Source: Gentiana macrophylla (Eukaryota > Streptophyta > Magnoliopsida > Gentianales > Gentianaceae). Taken from it: a stretch of DNA of 64,000 nucleotides. Every line of letters starts with the position of its first letter. The first letter of the stretch is position 1. The notes below the pieces were generated by a model that ran no database searches, was not told the origin of the DNA, and worked only from the letters and a program-made list of their open reading frames with translations. The translations under genes were made by a program, and so were the position numbers. This document shows, piece by piece, positions 61,504-64,000 of the stretch. The stretch covers positions 186,621,333 through 186,685,332 of the forward strand of contig CM047805.1 in assembly GCA_026214975.1 (NCBI GenBank), in the 5' to 3' direction.

Positions 61504-62955
61504 TGTCACGGATTTTATTAATACAAAATAAACAAGTAATAAAACTCATTAACCTCAAATGCAAGGATCGTAGTATGAGGCTATGCCGGTCGATCTTACG
61601 GGGAACTAGATCGTTGTTAATCCTAGCTTTTGTTTTAACTAACTATGTCACGAACTACACTAAATGCGGTGAATTAATCTAAACAAAGATTGCGAGAAAG
61701 AAACTAGACAGAGGTCAACACCAATGCCAGGAGGATACGGGTAACGAACTTATTAACTAAACTAAACTACGTGCAAAAAGGGAATTAACTAAGCAAGGCA
61801 AGACTCAAGTTGCAAGGATTTAAAATCGAATTATAAAAGGCAAACGAGGATTGATCCACCTATCAACATGTATTGATCTCCTATCTCGATTATATGTGGT
61901 ATTTATCTAGGTTGTGATTCACCTTACTTAAACATGAACCCTAATTCCTTAGGTAATTCATCTATTAACCTAGTATCTTCCAATGCTAGATTAACACGTT
62001 TTAAGATCGAAGGTGTCAACTTTTACGTTTAAATCTAGTGATTAGACTTATTAACTTCCGTTATTATAAATCTAAGGACTATTCTTATCTATGGTGATCT
62101 AAAGATTAATCATGACTTCCATCAATCATAAACATAATCATACATGCAAATCTTCCGATATAAACGCAATTAAACGAGATAAAACATAAATAAGAAACAA
62201 CCTTAAATAAATAACTCACAGTATAATCGAAATACGTAAATCAATCCAAGTTGATGGCTTCACAATTCTCGTTTGATTGAAGCTTTAGCTCTGAGCATCC
62301 TCAAAGAACACGCTTTCTGAGAAAAAGAACATAAAAGCGCTCTAAACTAATCTAATTTAAAGTTGCATAAAAGTGAAAGAAAAAAAGAAGTAAAAACGCA
62401 GCCTTAGCCGCCCCTAGGGTTTAGGGTTTGTATGATGTCGAATTGTTGTTCTTAGGGTTGAGAAACAGCCGCTTATTTATAGATTTCGAAGTCGGTTTCA
62501 CTAAGTCGGCCGACGGACGCTCGTTCGCTCTCGTGAACGCCCGTCCAAATAACCCTAGACTGCTTCAGACGCCCGTTCACTCTGGACGGAGTACGGACGC
62601 TCGTTCAACATGACTTGAAGGTGATTTTTGCATGTTTATCTCTTTTTCTTCTCTCCACTTGATCATTATCTCTTTCTTAAATCTTTATAGCTCGAAATTT
62701 ATCTCTTTTAATCATCATTTGAGCACAATAAACATACCTATAACACATGGACAACATCGCAAACTGTAATAATATTCAAATAATCATATTTTCACCATAA
62801 AACCACATAATTATATCAATATTACGATTAAGTCTTTAAAAACATCGTTTGCTCAATATTTCAATATATGACCTATTTATTGTGCAAATTATACAATTAA
62901 GAGGGAAAATATCATAAATTTTACTATTGAAAACCATAGAATTTCACCCTTAACA
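61504..62955 (-). repeat. 3' LTR of a Gypsy-type retrotransposon extending past the window
   Basis: About 1452 bp, beginning TGTCACGG and ending CCTTAACA on the plus strand, i.e. TGTTAAGG...CCGTGACA in element orientation. Immediately right is ACTCCCCCACACTTAG (62956 onward), whose complement is a purine-rich polypurine tract, so this is the 3' LTR of a minus-strand element with its body to the right. Length and lack of Copia coding suggest Ty3/Gypsy (Athila/Tat-like size), but no coding domain is visible in the window. Confidence 0.78.
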
Positions 62956-64000
62956 ACTCCCCCACACTTAGCTTTTGCTCGTCCCGAGCAAAACAAAACA
63001 AAAAATTAGGCTCGAGAAAGGAAAGCAGGCATCTAAACAGATATAACATATAGATAATAACTTAGGCGTTCACCATTGTGTGTGTGCATAGCCATAGAAA
63101 ACTTCCACTAAGTCCAAACTTGAGAAACTCAAAGTAAAACTAGCTAATACCCCCTCGTAGACTAGCAATAAATGACACTCATAAGATGTACCCTACAACG
63201 TGACATATCCCGAAAAGATGATCGAATGAATCTGGGCCTTTACGAAATACTCAGAGGATAATCCCTACATCATATCTTTCAACTTATATTTGGGATAAGA
63301 TTAACGAAAACTAAGCCTTATATTCAATTTCGTAACGACATCTTTTAGTTGATTTAACTTATTTACTTTAAACACACATTAGGATAAGCCATTGCCCTCA
63401 TAGTAGAATAGGACATTTCGAGATAATCCCCTACCTTACTCCAATCATAAGGCAGCTCTTCCTAACCGTCGTGAGCTTTTAGTCATCATGGTGGTATAGG
63501 ACATACGTGGTACACCCTACCTCACTCAAATCATCGACTAGCTTTCGACACACCCATTTCATTCATTAATTCAACTTTTTCACTTGACATTAAGTTACGT
63601 GTTACTTATCACATTCAAACCTTCAGATATTCACAGTATGTCATACTCGGAACTAAATACAAACTATCATAAATCTCAAGATATATACGTAGCACTAAGC
63701 ACATGTCTTATAAGAAAATCAAGAATCACTAATCCAAAACGGGGTATAACTTTATAAGTTAGCTCGTCATTCACTATGGCTCGTGAAAAATAGTGTCAGG
63801 TGAAACAACTAACTTATCAAGTACATGAAATATCGCATAGATGACTATAAAAACAACGAACTTCAAATTGAATGCCTACTCGGGACCAAACAAAGACAAA
63901 AGTGTCGGAAAATTTTGAAAAATTACGCTCATTTTGCATAATAAAAACATTCTAGCGCATTAAACAAACTTATATGCATAGGTACAAATCGAACAAATCG
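62956..64000 (-). mobile_element. Internal region of the Gypsy-type element (partial)
   Basis: Starts with the polypurine tract and the characteristic CTTTTGCTCGTCCCGAGC motif, then non-coding sequence to the window edge. No frame with reverse transcriptase or integrase motifs appears, as expected for the 3' non-coding region of such elements. Confidence 0.6.

Noticed and set aside
1..64000. A novel multi-gene system or cluster
   Set aside because: The host genes belong to unrelated, well-known families with no shared pathway; remaining sequence is explained by repeats. Nothing supports a new system.

Overview
This is a window of nuclear DNA from a flowering plant, most likely a eudicot. The genes are intron-rich with canonical GT/AG borders, intergenic DNA is AT-rich, and every recognisable protein belongs to a land-plant or general eukaryotic family (LETM1-like, DCP1, CASP, SPINDLY, KTI12). 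The rest is typical plant repeat DNA: Copia and Gypsy LTR elements, LINE pieces, tRNA-derived SINEs, hAT remnants and many MITEs. I cannot name the species.

Layout. 1.0-15.6 kb: a LETM1-like gene on the minus strand, with a 6.1-kb Copia element (3837-9904) inside one intron. That element carries a SINE and a second insertion in its 3' LTR. 15.6-29.6 kb: a gene-poor stretch with a BiP/HSP70 scrap, a KTI12 pseudogene, a LINE 3' piece and several MITEs, five of them with visible target-site duplications (one a TA dinucleotide). 29.7-36.4 kb: a DCP1 (mRNA decapping activator) gene or recently decayed copy, minus strand. 38.3-43.3 kb: a second, heavily decayed Copia element with both LTRs and a 5-bp target duplication. 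44.5-45.5 kb: an intact three-exon CASP gene, minus strand. 47.6-55.7 kb: a 17-exon SPINDLY (SPY) gene, minus strand, with one apparent +1 frameshift. 56.8-64 kb: MITE, LINE and SINE scraps, a hAT element with a broken transposase and a T-rich tandem array, cut by a Gypsy-type LTR element that runs off the right edge.

The genes do not form a pathway. They are independent housekeeping or developmental genes: organelle membrane biology (LETM1-like), mRNA decay (DCP1), endodermal Casparian strip (CASP), and nucleocytoplasmic protein O-glycosylation in gibberellin and clock signalling (SPY). All five recognisable host loci, including the KTI12 pseudogene, lie on the minus strand.

I found no undescribed biological system. 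The most useful observations are the single-base frameshift in SPY, the missing in-frame start of DCP1, the nested and datable transposon insertions, and several unannotated MITEs defined by terminal inverted repeats plus target duplications. Exon borders were read by eye from splice signals and reading-frame continuity and may be off by a few bases.
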